Source of the DNA: Neckera pumila
Taxonomy: Eukaryota; Streptophyta; Bryopsida; Hypnales; Neckeraceae
Direction: 5' to 3'
DNA: 64,000 bases
Assembly: GCA_963969595.1 (NCBI GenBank)
Contig: OZ018410.1
Span: 31,996,913 to 32,060,912, forward strand
Positions 62,610 through 64,000 of this stretch are shown here, piece by piece; position 1 is the first letter of the stretch, and each line of letters begins with the position of its first letter. The notes under the pieces were generated by a model. The model worked only from the letters and a program-made list of their open reading frames with translations, did no database searches and had not been told where the DNA came from. The translations under genes and the position numbers were made by a program.

Positions 62610-64000
62610 AAACAACACCTTACCCAAATTCTCACCTAGAAGTTGTCTCTAGAATTTCTACAATGATGGGGGCATTGAATACAATATTTTCTATAGGTAA
62701 GGCCTACAAATATCCAAAACATATCATTCCTAAGCCCTAAATGCCTAGGGCCTTTTATTAAATCAAAACTTTGATAAATTATTCTTTTTTTTAATTGTAA
62801 CAATACAATTTTAAATTGGATGTCTTATGGATCACTTGTATCCTTAACTTTGGAGCTTTTTGTATACAATAAACAAACCTGTTGCTATACACCCAAATTA
62901 ACAATCCAAACACCTTAGAAACATGTTTATAAAGAACACTTATTTTTGTGCATTTATACAATAAACCAAACGCAAATGGAACTATATCATTCTAATCAAA
63001 ATTGTAATTGGTATTCCAATTGGCAGGCTTGAAAGTACAAAAAGCACTAATAGAAAATTAGGAACTACCCATAGGCATCTAAAACATATCATAAAATCAT
63101 CCCCAAATAAATCTTGAACCATCCTAATACCACCCAATATATACATGTATTAAAATTACCTCCAATAACCTCTAAAATCCCTTTGCATTTTGAAACCCCC
63201 AAAATGCAAAAAATGGTCTCTTTTGTGTTAAGATTTTTCAATTAAAAAAATAAAAAATGACGACTGTAACCATTAGGGGATATTTGAGGCCTCTAGAAGA
63301 CTGCAAGTTCCTCTGCGTTCCCAAACTGCGGAAACGTAAAAGAAGCAATTGGCTGATGTGGTCAACACCGTACCACGTCATTTTTGGAGGGGGAATTTTT
63401 TTTTTTTTTGCTTAGAATGATATTTTAGGCAAAAAAAGTTTTACTTTTTTTTTGAAAAAAAAAATCTGACAGCCTGTATCGATTGTTCACAAAATTGGGA
63501 CAGCATTGGGAATTGGCCTGAAACGATCTTCTAGAGGCCTCAAATGTCCTCTAATGCACAAGATCTTAGTCTCAACTTCATATAAAATGTATCCAAAAAC
63601 ATTCAAATTCAAATTCGTTCTCATTTGTGAGATCTACTAGCTCAAAGTAGGAAGTATTTTTTTTCCATTACATGCTCGTGGAGGTATAATTCCAAAAAAT
63701 TCAATAAAATTAGAGGATGTTAAATTTACTTTGCATCCTTTAGTATATGTAAAATGCTAGGGTTGTAAATGTTAGGAAACTAACATATTAAAAATTCACT
63801 AACTTGAATTCACTTTTTGAAAAATTTATGCACCTTGCATTACTACAAGTCCTGTGAAAAGAAGAAAACATCCAAAAACATCAATGAACTTCTCAAAATT
63901 TCAAAAATACTTTTTCTACAATCCAAATGATATTGTTGTATTTTAACAACAAAAAGTAAGAAAAAAACAAATCGAAATATAGTCCTAAAACACAATTTTA
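62610..64000. other. AT-rich intergenic region, no gene seen
   Basis: Apart from the inverted-repeat element at 63,271-63,556, only AT-rich sequence with short open frames is present up to the window end. Confidence 0.5.
63271..63556. mobile_element. MITE-like element with GAGGCCTCTAGAAGA inverted ends (copy 2)
   Basis: The first 30 bases (CATTAGGGGATATTTGAGGC, continuing CTCTAGAAGA) and the last 30 are inverted repeats with 28 of 30 positions matching. Length is 286 bp. The interior is non-coding, with a poly-T/poly-A rich middle. The relative at 3,510-3,770 has the same ends in more decayed form. No clear target duplication. Confidence 0.75.

Overview
This is plant nuclear DNA. Every multi-exon gene model has GT-AG introns, and the gene set is plant-type: a GRIK/SnAK kinase, a WRINKLED1-type double-AP2 factor, and an ARM plus double-BTB protein of the Arabidopsis At1g04390 kind. 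Genes are compact and fairly GC-rich, with introns mostly of 80-450 bp. They sit in very AT-rich DNA full of short non-autonomous transposons, microsatellites and foldbacks. A seed-free plant (bryophyte or lycophyte) would fit, but that is a guess and I cannot name the species.

Layout. 1-8,100: AT-rich repeats. 8,118-13,495 (-): eight-exon ARM/BTB gene. 13,496-14,137: short divergent promoter. 14,138-15,191 (+): four-exon ribosomal protein S18 gene. 15,200-20,500: repeat-rich, no gene seen. 21,132-21,584 (+): single-exon VOC/PhnB-like protein. 23,963-27,206 (-): eleven-exon GRIK kinase. 27,200-28,540: its upstream region with two imperfect duplications. 28,741-29,570: large foldback. 29,600-41,000: repeats, including two neighbouring TTAA elements and a GC-rich island. 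41,517-43,107 (+): two-exon AP2 factor. 44,197-44,928 (-): single-exon ankyrin protein (gankyrin/PSMD10-like), convergent with the AP2 gene. 45,000-64,000: repeats only, including three small elements with CACTA-type ends, an LTR-retrotransposon-like tract and a decayed coiled-coil coding remnant.

The genes are housekeeping or regulatory: translation (S18), energy signalling (GRIK activates SnRK1), lipid/carbon transcriptional control (WRI1-type) and proteasome assembly (gankyrin-like). They do not form a cluster. Telo-box-like AAACCCTAA motifs lie near the starts of S18, GRIK and the ankyrin gene, which suggests growth-linked expression.

The most interesting layer is the repeat landscape. 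A family of about 0.9-kb elements begins TTAACCCCTAAA and ends TTTAGGGGTTAA. The TTAA ends resemble piggyBac elements, which are not well established in land plants. At least five near-complete copies are present: two adjacent, one carrying a nested CACTA-type MITE, and one split by about 2.9 kb at a microsatellite. A fragment of the same end appears to supply a splice acceptor in the BTB gene. I found no transposase and no clearly new multi-gene system.
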